Positions 52,454-63,391 of a DNA stretch of 64,000 bases are shown here, piece by piece. This stretch comes from an uncultured Pelagibacteraceae bacterium (GTDB lineage: Bacteria; Pseudomonadota; Alphaproteobacteria; Pelagibacterales; Pelagibacteraceae), in NCBI GenBank assembly GCA_902592985.1, contig CACJGR010000001.1:1-64000 (forward strand), in the 5' to 3' direction. The notes below the pieces were generated by a model that searched no databases, was not told where the DNA came from, and saw nothing but the letters and a program-made list of their open reading frames with translations. Each line of letters opens with the position of its first letter. The stretch's first letter is position 1. Both the position numbers and the translations under genes were made by a program.

Positions 52454-54232
52454 TTAATTATATTTTTTAACTTTTAAAGGAAGAACTTTTAACAAAATTT
52501 TATTTCTTAAAGGATCAATATTAAGCTGATTTAAAGCACTTATTATAAAATATAATGTTTCTGATCCAATATCTCGTATTTCATCTTGACCAATAACTTC
52601 AACAAGTCTTAATAAAACTAAACCTATTTCATTATTATCAATTAAAAATTGAATATCAGTTGGTATATTAAAATTCTCGATTTGATATAAATCTTCATAT
52701 TTTTTTAAAATCTGTACTCCATCTGACTTTAGAGACTCAATCAAAATTTTATCTTTAGTAGAAATATAATATTTTTTATCTTTCTTTATTTTTTTTAATA
52801 AATCATTTAAATCTTTTTCAATATCTTCTTTTGTTATATCTTCTATAAAATAATTTAATAATTTTGATTGATGGATAATTTTGTTATTAATTTTAATTTT
52901 AGTTAAACTTTCTTTTACTTCTTCTTTATTAACAAATTCATTATAAAAACTTGTATAATTTGAAGGAACTTCATATATATCTATTTCTTTTAAAATTTTA
53001 GACAATTCATCTTTAAATGCATTTTGAATACCATCTTTTATAAATAAATCTTTTAAAATTTTTGTTAGTTCTATCTTGGATTCAATTTCACCAGTAATCA
53101 AAATTCCTTGATAAACAAGTGCTCTTGCTTCAACATTGGATAGAAGTTTATATGATTGTTTGACGCTTAAAAGTTGGTTTATATTAAACTGAAACTTTTT
53201 ATAAAGATCATATAATTCTTTTTCGGTATAATTTCTTTCATGTGTTGCTTTTTCAATTACAAAAATTTTATCTAAGTCTTCTAAATCGACATTTTCTATA
53301 TCCTCTAATAAATTTGAAGTTGAAAGATAACGCCAAATGCTTTTTGAAGTAGATTCGTTAGGCACAAATTTAAAGTTGGGGTTTGTTTTATGTGATAAAT
53401 GAAAATCTAAAATTGATTTTTCGGAAATTTCTTGGTCAATTTTTTCGTTATATTCCATCAAATAATTAAATTTTTTACTAAAAAAACTATCATCAAAACC
53501 TAATTCTTTTTTTATATCAAATTGCAATTGCGCTTCTTCTTTTTTGTTATCATTAATTAAACAGTATATATTAAACTTTGATAAATAATTATTATTAATA
53601 GCTTCTTTAATATTTGAAAATATTTCACATGATTTTTCAAGTTCTGACATTGATAAATACTCATCTATTAAAAAAATAATTAATTTTTCGTTTTTATCTA
53701 CACTTGAATTTTTCATTAAGTAATCTTTCATTAATTTAAAATCGCCATTTTTAATCAACCAATCTAATTTTATTTCTAAAAATTGTTCATTGGATATATT
53801 CTGTTGAGGAAAATAAGAATTTGTTAAAAGTGATATTTTTAAAATTTCACTAGCATCATCTGATAATTTAATTTTCTGAATTTTGCTTAAAAGATTTAAA
53901 ATTTGGTCTCCGTCAGAATTAGACCACATATCAATTGTAAGACCATTTTCTACAGGATCATATAAACCGGAAATTTCTATTTTTTTAGATAATAATGTTT
54001 CATCCTCTTGAATTTCAAATTTTTTTTTTTCAGATTGCATTTCGTAAATTGTACTTGTTGATGTAGTTTTTTCCTCAACTTTTTCTTCAGTAGAATTTTC
54101 AGTTACTGTTTTTTTTGGATCTAAATTCCATATATCCACAGGTTCGGTAGGATAAACTTTGAAGCTAAATAAAAAAAAAAAACTTAAAATAATTGTTAAA
54201 TTTTTTTTATTTAACAATTTTAAGATTTTCAT
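52454..54232 (-). CDS. Large exported protein of unknown function
   Basis: 592 aa from the ATG at 54232, where MKILKLLNKKNLTIILSFFF gives a signal peptide; the track's 54286 start adds 18 residues before it. A low-complexity Thr/Glu/Ser linker (about 38-85) follows, then a long helical region of repeated charged helices (about 90-590) without enzyme motifs, suggestive of TPR-like or solenoid packing. Probably periplasmic. It overlaps the upstream 61-aa gene by 26 nt. Not recognised. Confidence 0.7.
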   Translation of the reverse strand: MKILKLLNKKNLTIILSFFFLFSFKVYPTEPVDIWNLDPKKTVTENSTEEKVEEKTTSTSTIYEMQSEKKKFEIQEDETLLSKKIEISGLYDPVENGLTIDMWSNSDGDQILNLLSKIQKIKLSDDASEILKISLLTNSYFPQQNISNEQFLEIKLDWLIKNGDFKLMKDYLMKNSSVDKNEKLIIFLIDEYLSMSELEKSCEIFSNIKEAINNNYLSKFNIYCLINDNKKEEAQLQFDIKKELGFDDSFFSKKFNYLMEYNEKIDQEISEKSILDFHLSHKTNPNFKFVPNESTSKSIWRYLSTSNLLEDIENVDLEDLDKIFVIEKATHERNYTEKELYDLYKKFQFNINQLLSVKQSYKLLSNVEARALVYQGILITGEIESKIELTKILKDLFIKDGIQNAFKDELSKILKEIDIYEVPSNYTSFYNEFVNKEEVKESLTKIKINNKIIHQSKLLNYFIEDITKEDIEKDLNDLLKKIKKDKKYYISTKDKILIESLKSDGVQILKKYEDLYQIENFNIPTDIQFLIDNNEIGLVLLRLVEVIGQDEIRDIGSETLYFIISALNQLNIDPLRNKILLKVLPLKVKKYN

Positions 54233-54392
54233 TTGGTATAATTTTTTCAATAGCTTTGTTAGGCGAAGGAAAATCAATTTTATCAAACAATATAATTACA
54301 ATAAAAAATAATAAAAAAACTAAAGCAAATTTAATTGTTATTTTTATAAGAGCATTTGATTTGCTAATACTTGTATTTCTTTGAAATTGCAT
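54207..54392 (-). CDS. Small single-helix membrane protein
   Basis: 61 aa. A short basic N-terminus, one strong hydrophobic helix (about 20-40, FALVFLLFFIVIILF), then a polar tail (DFPSPNKAIEKIIPN). It overlaps the signal-peptide protein gene by 26 nt and starts 57 nt from divergent aroK. A plus-strand ORF also covers this DNA, but the minus-strand one fits the operon better. No function recognised. Confidence 0.6.
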   Translation of the reverse strand: MQFQRNTSISKSNALIKITIKFALVFLLFFIVIILFDKIDFPSPNKAIEKIIPNENLKIVK

Positions 54393-54449
54393 ATATCGTT
54401 TATTAATTTCAAATTAAGACATATTTGTGTTTTTTCAACAAAGAAGCTT

Positions 54450-54962
54450 ATGAATTCAAAAAAAAACCTAATTTTAATAGGAATGATGGGATCTGGAAAG
54501 TCCACAATAGGCTCACTAATTTCAAAAAAATTAAATATAAGATTTATTGATATAGACAATATTTTAGAAAATGAAACAAAAATGAAAATTGCAGAAATAT
54601 TTGAAAAAAAAGGAGAAAATTTTTTTAGAAGTTTAGAAGAAAAAATTACTTTGAAGTTATTAAACTCAACTAATAATGTGATTTCTCTTGGTGGAGGAGC
54701 TTTTATAAACGAAAAAATTAGGAAGGAAGTTCTTAAAAATAATTTTTCCTTTTGGCTAAATTGTGAGGCTCAAGAGATAGTAAAAAGAATTAAAAAAAGC
54801 AAAAAAAGACCCATTGCATCTAGATTAAATGATAGTGAGCTTACAAAATTAATTGCAGAACGTACAAAAATATACTCAAAAGCACAATTTAAAATAAACT
54901 GTCACAAACTAAAAAAAGCTGAAATAGTCAAAAAAATTTTGAAAATATATGAGTGCAATTAA
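54450..54962 (+). CDS. aroK: Shikimate kinase
   Basis: Phosphorylates shikimate in aromatic amino-acid synthesis. 170 aa from ATG 54450; the track's extra 23 residues are leader sequence. P-loop GMMGSGKST (residues 11-19), shikimate site FIDIDNILE and SLGGGAFI, and RPIASRL lid Arg residues. It overlaps aroB by 14 nt, the usual aroKB operon. Confidence 0.94.
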   Translation: MNSKKNLILIGMMGSGKSTIGSLISKKLNIRFIDIDNILENETKMKIAEIFEKKGENFFRSLEEKITLKLLNSTNNVISLGGGAFINEKIRKEVLKNNFSFWLNCEAQEIVKRIKKSKKRPIASRLNDSELTKLIAERTKIYSKAQFKINCHKLKKAEIVKKILKIYECN

Positions 54963-56055
54963 ACTACAAATAAATACCAAAGAACGTAGGTATCCAATTT
55001 TTATTGGATCAGGACTAATAACTAAATTATCAAAATTACTAAATAGCTGTTCAATAAAATTTTCTAAATGTTTATTGGTGATAGATAGTAAAGTTCCAAA
55101 AACTTTAATTAACAAAATTCTTAAATCTTTGCCCAAAAAACAGACCATTATTCATATCTTTAATGCAAATGAATTAAATAAAAATCAATCAAGTGTTAAC
55201 AAAATTTTAACAATACTTTTAAAAAAAAATTTTCATAGAAATGACTGTCTAATATCAATTGGTGGTGGTATTACAGGAGACGTTTCAGGATTTGCATCAA
55301 GCATATTTAAAAGAGGAATTAAATTTATCAATATTCCAACCACATTGCTAGCTCAAGTAGATTCTTCAATAGGAGGTAAGACGGGTATAAACTCAATACA
55401 TGGAAAAAATTTAATTGGATCATTTTACCAACCAAATTTAGTAATATCAGATATAAATTTTTTAAAAACACTTCCCAAAAGAGAAATTATTTGTGGTTAT
55501 GGCGAAATTTTAAAACATTCATTAATTGCTAATAAAAAATTTTTTTTGTTTTTAAATAAAAATGCCAATAAAATTTTAAATTTAAAAAGTCCATTTATAG
55601 AAAAATCAATTCATCGAAGTTGTTTAATTAAAAAAAGAATAATTGAAATAGATGAAAAAGAAAAAAATTTAAGAAAAATATTAAACTTTGGCCATACATT
55701 CGCTCATGCATATGAAGCAACTTTACAATACTCAAAAAAACTAAATCATGGAGAGGCAGTGATACTTGGAATTATGAATGCATCTAAATTCAGTTTAAAA
55801 AACAACCTATTATCAAATGATGAATTTAAATTAATTAAAAATCATTTAATTCAATTTAAACTACTAATTAAATTAAAAAAAAAAATTTCACCTAACAAAC
55901 TAAACCATATCGTTTCATTTATGACTAAAGATAAGAAAAATACTACTAAAAAAATTAATTTAATTTTATTAAAAAAAATTGGTCAACCAATATTAAATTT
56001 AAATTTTGATAATAAAAAATTATACTCTTTCCTTAAAAAAGAACTAATTGATTAA
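54949..56055 (+). CDS. aroB: 3-Dehydroquinate synthase
   Basis: Second step of the shikimate pathway. 368 aa NAD- and metal-dependent. Motifs: SIGGGITGDVSGFAS, PTTLLAQVDSSIGGKTGIN, ICGYGEILKHSLI and FGHTFAHAYE supply metal ligands and catalytic residues. It overlaps aroK by 14 nt and the convergent bolA by 12 nt. In other alphaproteobacteria an HlyC/CorC-type gene often follows aroB; it is absent here. Confidence 0.95.
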   Translation: MSAIKLQINTKERRYPIFIGSGLITKLSKLLNSCSIKFSKCLLVIDSKVPKTLINKILKSLPKKQTIIHIFNANELNKNQSSVNKILTILLKKNFHRNDCLISIGGGITGDVSGFASSIFKRGIKFINIPTTLLAQVDSSIGGKTGINSIHGKNLIGSFYQPNLVISDINFLKTLPKREIICGYGEILKHSLIANKKFFLFLNKNANKILNLKSPFIEKSIHRSCLIKKRIIEIDEKEKNLRKILNFGHTFAHAYEATLQYSKKLNHGEAVILGIMNASKFSLKNNLLSNDEFKLIKNHLIQFKLLIKLKKKISPNKLNHIVSFMTKDKKNTTKKINLILLKKIGQPILNLNFDNKKLYSFLKKELID

Positions 56056-56304
56056 AATCTGAATAGAATGTATATAATTTTTTAACTCTTCATCTAAAAT
56101 ACTGTAAATTTTTTTTGTTCGTTCTATTTTATTTATTTTTTTTAGCTCTAAAGATTTAATGCTCAACTTAAGGTGAAACTTTCCATCTTGGTGCGTTTTA
56201 TGGTTTTTATGAAGAAATGTTTTATCTTCAATATTTAAATATTCTAATGAAATATTTTTTCTTATTTTGTTTTTAATAATTGAAATTAATTGATTTATAT
56301 TCAT
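56044..56304 (-). CDS. bolA: BolA family protein
   Basis: 86 aa. The segment SIIKNKIRKNISLEYLNIED, then the KTHQDGKFHLKLSIKS stretch with conserved His residues, fits the class II KH-like fold of BolA, partner of monothiol glutaredoxins in FeS trafficking. No glutaredoxin gene is adjacent. It lies 26 nt from the divergent J-domain gene, as in other alphaproteobacteria. Confidence 0.85.
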   Translation of the reverse strand: MNINQLISIIKNKIRKNISLEYLNIEDKTFLHKNHKTHQDGKFHLKLSIKSLELKKINKIERTKKIYSILDEELKNYIHSIQILIN

Positions 56305-56330
56305 AATTATTACTTGTATCAGTATACACT

Positions 56331-56876
56331 ATGAAAAATATTTGTGATTGGAATAATTGTTTTGAAATTGGTGAATATAAAGCTCCAATTGAAAAAGATA
56401 ATAGCAAAAACTTTAGATTGCTTTGTTTGAACCATGTCAGAGAGTTCAACAAAAATTGGAATTATTTTGCTGGCATGAATGATGAGCAAGTTTACAATTT
56501 TTTAAAGTCTGATATGACTTGGCATAAATCCACACAAAGTTTTAGTTCTTCTGATAATTTTTTTAAAGTTCTTTGGAATAACGCCCTAAAGGACGAGTTT
56601 GATCAATCTAAATTAAAAAACCATTATAACCATTTGAGTCAATTTAAATTTGACCATAAAGATGTAAAAGCTTTTGGTATTTTAGGAATTTCAGTTGGCT
56701 TAAAATGGGAAAAAATCCAAGATAAATTTAAAACTCTTGTCAAAAAATTTCACCCTGATATGAATTCAGGAAATAAAAAATACGAAGAAAAGCTGAAACT
56801 AATTACTTTGGCTTATACACAACTAAAAAATACTTATAGGAAAAAAATTGACACCTCATCTAAATATACAGCCTGA
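56331..56876 (+). CDS. J-domain protein next to cobS
   Basis: 181 aa. The C-terminal J domain (about 118-175) has the HPD tripeptide in KKFHPDMNSG; the N-terminal part starts with a Cys/His-containing ICDWNNCFEIGEYKAP and is of the type found in alphaproteobacterial 'DnaJ' genes upstream of cobS. It would recruit DnaK, perhaps to the CobS/CobT AAA+ complex. It overlaps the cobS start by about 29 nt. Confidence 0.85.
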   Translation: MKNICDWNNCFEIGEYKAPIEKDNSKNFRLLCLNHVREFNKNWNYFAGMNDEQVYNFLKSDMTWHKSTQSFSSSDNFFKVLWNNALKDEFDQSKLKNHYNHLSQFKFDHKDVKAFGILGISVGLKWEKIQDKFKTLVKKFHPDMNSGNKKYEEKLKLITLAYTQLKNTYRKKIDTSSKYTA

Positions 56877-57822
56877 TATAAAATTGTCTGTAAAACAAAC
56901 TTTTGGGATAGATAGTGAAATGCAGGTAGATGCTTTTGCAAAAAAAAACGAATTTGTACCTGAAATAGACAAAGATTATAAATTTGATCGTGATACTACT
57001 CTGGCTATCCTTAGCGGTTTTCTGCATAACAAAAAAGTAATTATTCATGGATATCATGGTACTGGAAAAAGTACTCATATAACTCAAGTAGCAGCAAGAC
57101 TAAATTGGCCATGTGTGAGGATAAACCTAGATTCACACATTAGTAGAATAGACCTTATTGGAAAAGATGCAATTGTAATTAAAGATGGAAAACAAATAAC
57201 AGAGTTTAAAGAAGGAATATTGCCTTGGTCATTTCAAAATCCAGTTGCTTTAGTTTTTGACGAATATGATGCTGGCAGGAGTGACGTCATGTTTGTCTTA
57301 CAAAGAATTCTTGAAAGTGATGGATCTTTCACTCTTTTAGATAAAAACAAGATTGTAAAACAAAATAAATATTTTAGATTATTTGCAACAGCAAATACTA
57401 TTGGATTAGGAGATACAACGGGTTTGTATTCGGGAACCAACCAAATCAACCAGGCTCAGATGGATAGATGGGAGATAGTAACTTCATTAAACTATTTAAG
57501 TTTAGAAAAGGAAATGGAAATAGTATTAGCAAAAAATAAAAATTTTAACAATGCCAAAGGGAAAGAAAAAGTAGCTAATATGATCAAAGTTGCATCACTA
57601 ACTAGAAGAGGTTTTATAGCAGGGGATATTTCAACAGTCATGAGCCCACGTACTGTTATAAACTGGGTATCGAATAGTCAGATTTTTTCTGATACTGGTT
57701 ATGCTTTTAGAGTTACATTTCTAAATAAATGTGATGATGCAGAAAAAAATATTATAGCTGAATATTATCAAAGATGTTTTGGTGAAGACTTGCCAGAATC
57801 AATGATAAACATTCAGATTTAA
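56848..57822 (+). CDS. cobS: CobS-like AAA+ ATPase subunit
   Basis: 324 aa MoxR-class ATPase. Walker A GYHGTGKST (about residues 69-77), Walker B ALVFDEYDAGR and the sensor region are intact. A rare TTG start at 56848 is used because the N-terminal segment (QPDIKLSVKQTFGID) is conserved in CobS. In full B12 pathways CobS, with CobT and CobN, inserts cobalt. No other cobalamin gene is in this window. Its stop abuts the cobT ATG. Confidence 0.9.
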   Translation: MTPHLNIQPDIKLSVKQTFGIDSEMQVDAFAKKNEFVPEIDKDYKFDRDTTLAILSGFLHNKKVIIHGYHGTGKSTHITQVAARLNWPCVRINLDSHISRIDLIGKDAIVIKDGKQITEFKEGILPWSFQNPVALVFDEYDAGRSDVMFVLQRILESDGSFTLLDKNKIVKQNKYFRLFATANTIGLGDTTGLYSGTNQINQAQMDRWEIVTSLNYLSLEKEMEIVLAKNKNFNNAKGKEKVANMIKVASLTRRGFIAGDISTVMSPRTVINWVSNSQIFSDTGYAFRVTFLNKCDDAEKNIIAEYYQRCFGEDLPESMINIQI

Positions 57823-59625
57823 ATGAATAATAAAGAAGATAATTTCAAAGAAAAATTTAAAAAAGCTCTAATTTCTACTGCTAAAGTAATATCAGGTGAC
57901 TACAAGCTTGATTTAGATTCAAAAAATAAAAATTCTAGTTCAAAAAACTTAAATTTTTTTGAAATAGATAACTTAGAAGATAAACATGATTTTATAAAAT
58001 TGAGAGCTGAAACAGATTCTAAAGCTTTAAAGCAAAAGTTTTCTAATGAAGAAATATATCAAAAAAATTTACCAAATAACATATCATGCAGAACACTTTA
58101 TGATATATCGGAAAAAATAAGATTTGAACTTCTCGGAGCTAAAATTCTTAAAGGAATTTCAAAAAACTTAAAAGGAAATTATTCTCAAAGATTAAGTCTA
58201 AAACGTAAAGATCAATTAAAAACAAAAGAAGATGTTAATATTGCAGAAGCTTTTGAACTTTATATGCTAAAAAATTTTTTTGACATAAAACTTAACCCAT
58301 TATCAAACAAAATTTTAAGTTTTTGGGAAAAAGAATTTAATTCATCTTTAAGCAAGCATATTAATTTTTTAACCAAAAATATAGAAAATCAAGAAAACTA
58401 TAACTCTAAATTTTCAAAAATACTTCAAGAAATGGATATATTTGAATCTGAAAATCAAGAAAATGAAGATGAAAAAAATAAAAATGAACAAGACAATAAC
58501 TTAGAAAATAACGATCAAAATCAGTCTAAAGATGAACAGAAAAAAAGTAAACAAGATGAAGATCAAAATGGAACAGATTCAGATTATGATCTAGATAAAT
58601 ACGAAATAGATGAACAACTAATAGACACAGACTCAGAAAATCAAAGTTCTGAGAATGTAATGCAAAAAATAAATACTAATATTTATGACAAGGATTACAA
58701 AATTTATACAAATGAATTTGATGAAATTGCTAAGGCTGAAACTCTTCAAAATGCTGATGAAATAAGCAAATTAAGAAAAAATTTAGATCAACAACTAATT
58801 ACTTTCCAAGATTTAATTACAAAATTAGCAAATAAACTACAAAGACAACTTTTAGCAAAACAAAACAGAGCTTGGGAATTTGATTTAGAGGAAGGACTTT
58901 TAGATAGCTCAAAATTAACAAGAGTTATAATGGATCCTTATAATTCACTATCATTTAAAAAAGAAAAAGACTTAGATTTTAAAGATACAGTAGTAACTCT
59001 ATTAATTGATAATTCAGGATCGATGCGTGGAAGACCAATAACTATTGCCGCATTATGTGCCGATATATTGTCTAGAACGTTAGAAAGATGCTCTGTAAAA
59101 GTAGAAATTTTAGGATTTACTACAAAAAATTGGAAGGGCGGTAAAAGCAGAGAGGAATGGAATAAAAATAATAAACCAAAAAAACCAGGTCGTCTTAATG
59201 ATTTAAGACATATTATTTATAAAAGTGCAGACACTCATTGGAGACAATCCAAAAAAAATCTTGGTTTAATGCTTAAGGAAGGTTTGCTAAAGGAAAATAT
59301 AGACGGGGAAGCTATATTGTGGGCGTTTAGTAGACTAAACAAAAGAAAGGAGGAAAGAAAAATATTAATGGTTATTTCAGATGGTGCACCAGTTGATGAC
59401 TCTACACTGTCAGTAAATTCTGGCGATTATTTAGAGAAACATTTAAAAAAAATAGTTAAATTTATAGAAAATAAAAGTGATATAGAAATATTGGCAATTG
59501 GAATAGGTCATGATGTGTCAAGGTATTACGAAAAAGCAATTAAAATAACAGATGTACAAGAACTAGGGGATGTAATGATAAGTCAGTTAAGTGGATTATT
59601 TGACAACAAGAAAAAACTTAATTAA
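57823..59625 (+). CDS. cobT: CobT-like VWA-domain protein
   Basis: 600 aa. A helical N-terminal half and a long acidic, Asn/Asp/Glu/Gln-rich linker (about residues 205-275) precede a C-terminal VWA domain (about 385-595) with the MIDAS motif [10 protein letters not shown]. It is the partner of CobS in the AAA+/VWA cobaltochelatase module. The 3' end overlaps the convergent RegB-like gene by 4 nt. Confidence 0.9.
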   Translation: MNNKEDNFKEKFKKALISTAKVISGDYKLDLDSKNKNSSSKNLNFFEIDNLEDKHDFIKLRAETDSKALKQKFSNEEIYQKNLPNNISCRTLYDISEKIRFELLGAKILKGISKNLKGNYSQRLSLKRKDQLKTKEDVNIAEAFELYMLKNFFDIKLNPLSNKILSFWEKEFNSSLSKHINFLTKNIENQENYNSKFSKILQEMDIFESENQENEDEKNKNEQDNNLENNDQNQSKDEQKKSKQDEDQNGTDSDYDLDKYEIDEQLIDTDSENQSSENVMQKINTNIYDKDYKIYTNEFDEIAKAETLQNADEISKLRKNLDQQLITFQDLITKLANKLQRQLLAKQNRAWEFDLEEGLLDSSKLTRVIMDPYNSLSFKKEKDLDFKDTVVTLLIDNSGSMRGRPITIAALCADILSRTLERCSVKVEILGFTTKNWKGGKSREEWNKNNKPKKPGRLNDLRHIIYKSADTHWRQSKKNLGLMLKEGLLKENIDGEAILWAFSRLNKRKEERKILMVISDGAPVDDSTLSVNSGDYLEKHLKKIVKFIENKSDIEILAIGIGHDVSRYYEKAIKITDVQELGDVMISQLSGLFDNKKKLN

Positions 59626-60908
59626 ATATTAATCAAATCTTTATTATTCCATTTTATAATTACTTCTGCACCGCCTGATTCTTTTGAATTTTTAAAAATT
59701 ATATTTGCAAAATTTTTTTCTAAAAGAGTTTTTGCAATAAAAGTTCCAAGACCTAACCCATATTTTAAAATATGAGCCTCATCAACACTTCTAATATAAG
59801 GTTCTCCTAGCTTGTGTTTATCAATTAAGTCTTTTGGAAATCCTGGTCCATCATCTCTAATAATAACCTCGGTATTTTTTTTATTACTGTTTAAAAATAT
59901 TTCTATTTTTTCATTGCTAAATTTATTGGCATTTCCAATGAAATTTCTAAGTCCATATACAATTTCTGATGATTTATAAGTATTTATTGGATTGTTAAAT
60001 TCCTTAGAATTAATTATAAATTTTTTTTTACTTAATTCTTTATAGGATCTTACAATTTCAAAAATATAATCATATAGAGAAACTTCTGAATCTATAAATT
60101 CATCTTTAATATTAGGATTTAATGATAATTTTTTAAGAATTTTTCTGCATCTGGTACTCTGAACAACTAATAAATCTAAATCTTTCTTTATTTTTTCATT
60201 ATTTCCAAATTCTTTTTGTAATTCTTTTGCGGTCAATAAAATTGTTGAAAGAGGTGTGCCAAGTGAATGTGCAGCAGCAGCAGCCTGACCACCTAAAGAA
60301 AGAAGTTCATTTTCTTTTGCCATTATTTCTTGCATTTTATCATAAGCTTTTTTTCTAATTCTGCTCTCTGATCCAAATTTGACGCCAAAATATACTAAAA
60401 AAATTAAACCTATAAATATTGATATTGGAATACTATATAAAAAATATTCTGGCGCATGAAAATGTAATTCTTCAGGGTGAGGTAGATCGTAATAAAAAAA
60501 AGTTAATATAATCAAAATCATACTTGTAAATGAAGCCAAAATTACTGAGCTCCAAATATTTAAATATTGAGAAGAAAATATAGCTGGAATTATTATTAAA
60601 AAAACAAATGGATTTGTAATACCTCCAGTTAAATAGATTAAAAAACCTAATTGTCCTATATCAAAAGACAAATATGCTGTGGCTGAAAAATTGCTTAATT
60701 GATTTTCTTTAACTTTGAATGTTAAATAAATATTAGTTAAAATACCTAAACATACTATTGTAACACAAGCTAAATAATTAAATTTAAATTGTAAAAAAAA
60801 TTGTACTGTTAAAATTGTGCTTAATTGTCCTATATAAGCAATCCACCTAAGGTTGATATATGTAGATTTATTAAGTGAATAAAGTTTTGAAGTTTCAAGA
60901 AACTTCAT
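59622..60908 (-). CDS. regB: RegB/PrrB-like sensor histidine kinase with altered H-box
   Basis: 428 aa. Six N-terminal membrane helices with [10 protein letters not shown], like the quinone-sensing GGxxNPF of RegB, precede the H-box [15 protein letters not shown] (His near residue 217). Known RegB kinases read HELGTP here; a Ser replaces the acidic residue after His. A conserved-type Cys occurs in RCRKIL, and the C-terminal ATPase domain has DDGPGFP and GLGLGTF. It would sense redox or quinone state. The regulator partner RegA is not in the window. Confidence 0.85.
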   Translation of the reverse strand: MKFLETSKLYSLNKSTYINLRWIAYIGQLSTILTVQFFLQFKFNYLACVTIVCLGILTNIYLTFKVKENQLSNFSATAYLSFDIGQLGFLIYLTGGITNPFVFLIIIPAIFSSQYLNIWSSVILASFTSMILIILTFFYYDLPHPEELHFHAPEYFLYSIPISIFIGLIFLVYFGVKFGSESRIRKKAYDKMQEIMAKENELLSLGGQAAAAAHSLGTPLSTILLTAKELQKEFGNNEKIKKDLDLLVVQSTRCRKILKKLSLNPNIKDEFIDSEVSLYDYIFEIVRSYKELSKKKFIINSKEFNNPINTYKSSEIVYGLRNFIGNANKFSNEKIEIFLNSNKKNTEVIIRDDGPGFPKDLIDKHKLGEPYIRSVDEAHILKYGLGLGTFIAKTLLEKNFANIIFKNSKESGGAEVIIKWNNKDLINI

Positions 60909-60911
60909 TAT

Positions 60912-63002
<2,091 letters not shown>

Positions 63003-63151
63003 CTATTAAATGAAATTTGATAAAAGTATAGTGCTAAAAAAGGATTGATAGTTAATAATAATCTAAGCTTTTTAATTTTAATTTTCTATTTTTTCTTTTT
63101 AATAAAAAAAACATGATTTTTGGTCACTAATGATACAAAAAATTAAGTTAA

Positions 63152-63239
63152 TGGCGGAGAGAGTGGGATTCGAACCCACGATACCCAAAAGTATACACGC
63201 TTTCCAAGCGTGCGCCTTAAACCACTCGGCCACCTCTCC
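63152..63239 (-). tRNA. tRNA-Ser (GGA)
   Basis: 88 nt including encoded CCA. Acceptor GGAGAGG/CTCTCTCC-type pairing, anticodon arm CACGC-UUGGAAA-GCGUG (anticodon GGA), and a long variable arm (UAUACUUUUGGGUAU) identify a class II tRNA-Ser. A perfect AATTTC/GAAATT hairpin (63240-63256) abuts its 5' end. Confidence 0.95.
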
Positions 63240-63317
63240 AATTTCTTTTAGAAATTAATAGGATCAATTATACGCGTTAGTAAACTTTCTCATAATTATA
63301 TTATAAAATAAATTAAA

Positions 63318-63356
63318 TTGTTTGTGAAATTTTTTGTAGATTAAATTGACAAACAA
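63318..63356. repeat. Inverted repeat downstream of the SGNH-like gene
   Basis: TTGTTTGT (63318-63325) and ACAAACAA (63349-63356) are perfectly complementary with a 23-nt spacer, between the tRNA-Ser and the stop of the partial hydrolase gene. It may form a weak 3'-end stem-loop; nothing else is seen in this 150-nt gap. Confidence 0.3.
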
Positions 63357-63391
63357 ATAGATTATAGACACCAACATAAATGTTCTTAAAC

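Noticed and set aside
54193-54384. Plus-strand 63-aa ORF opposite the small membrane protein
   Set aside because: It has no RBS or neighbour relation, while the minus-strand ORF overlaps the downstream gene in operon style.
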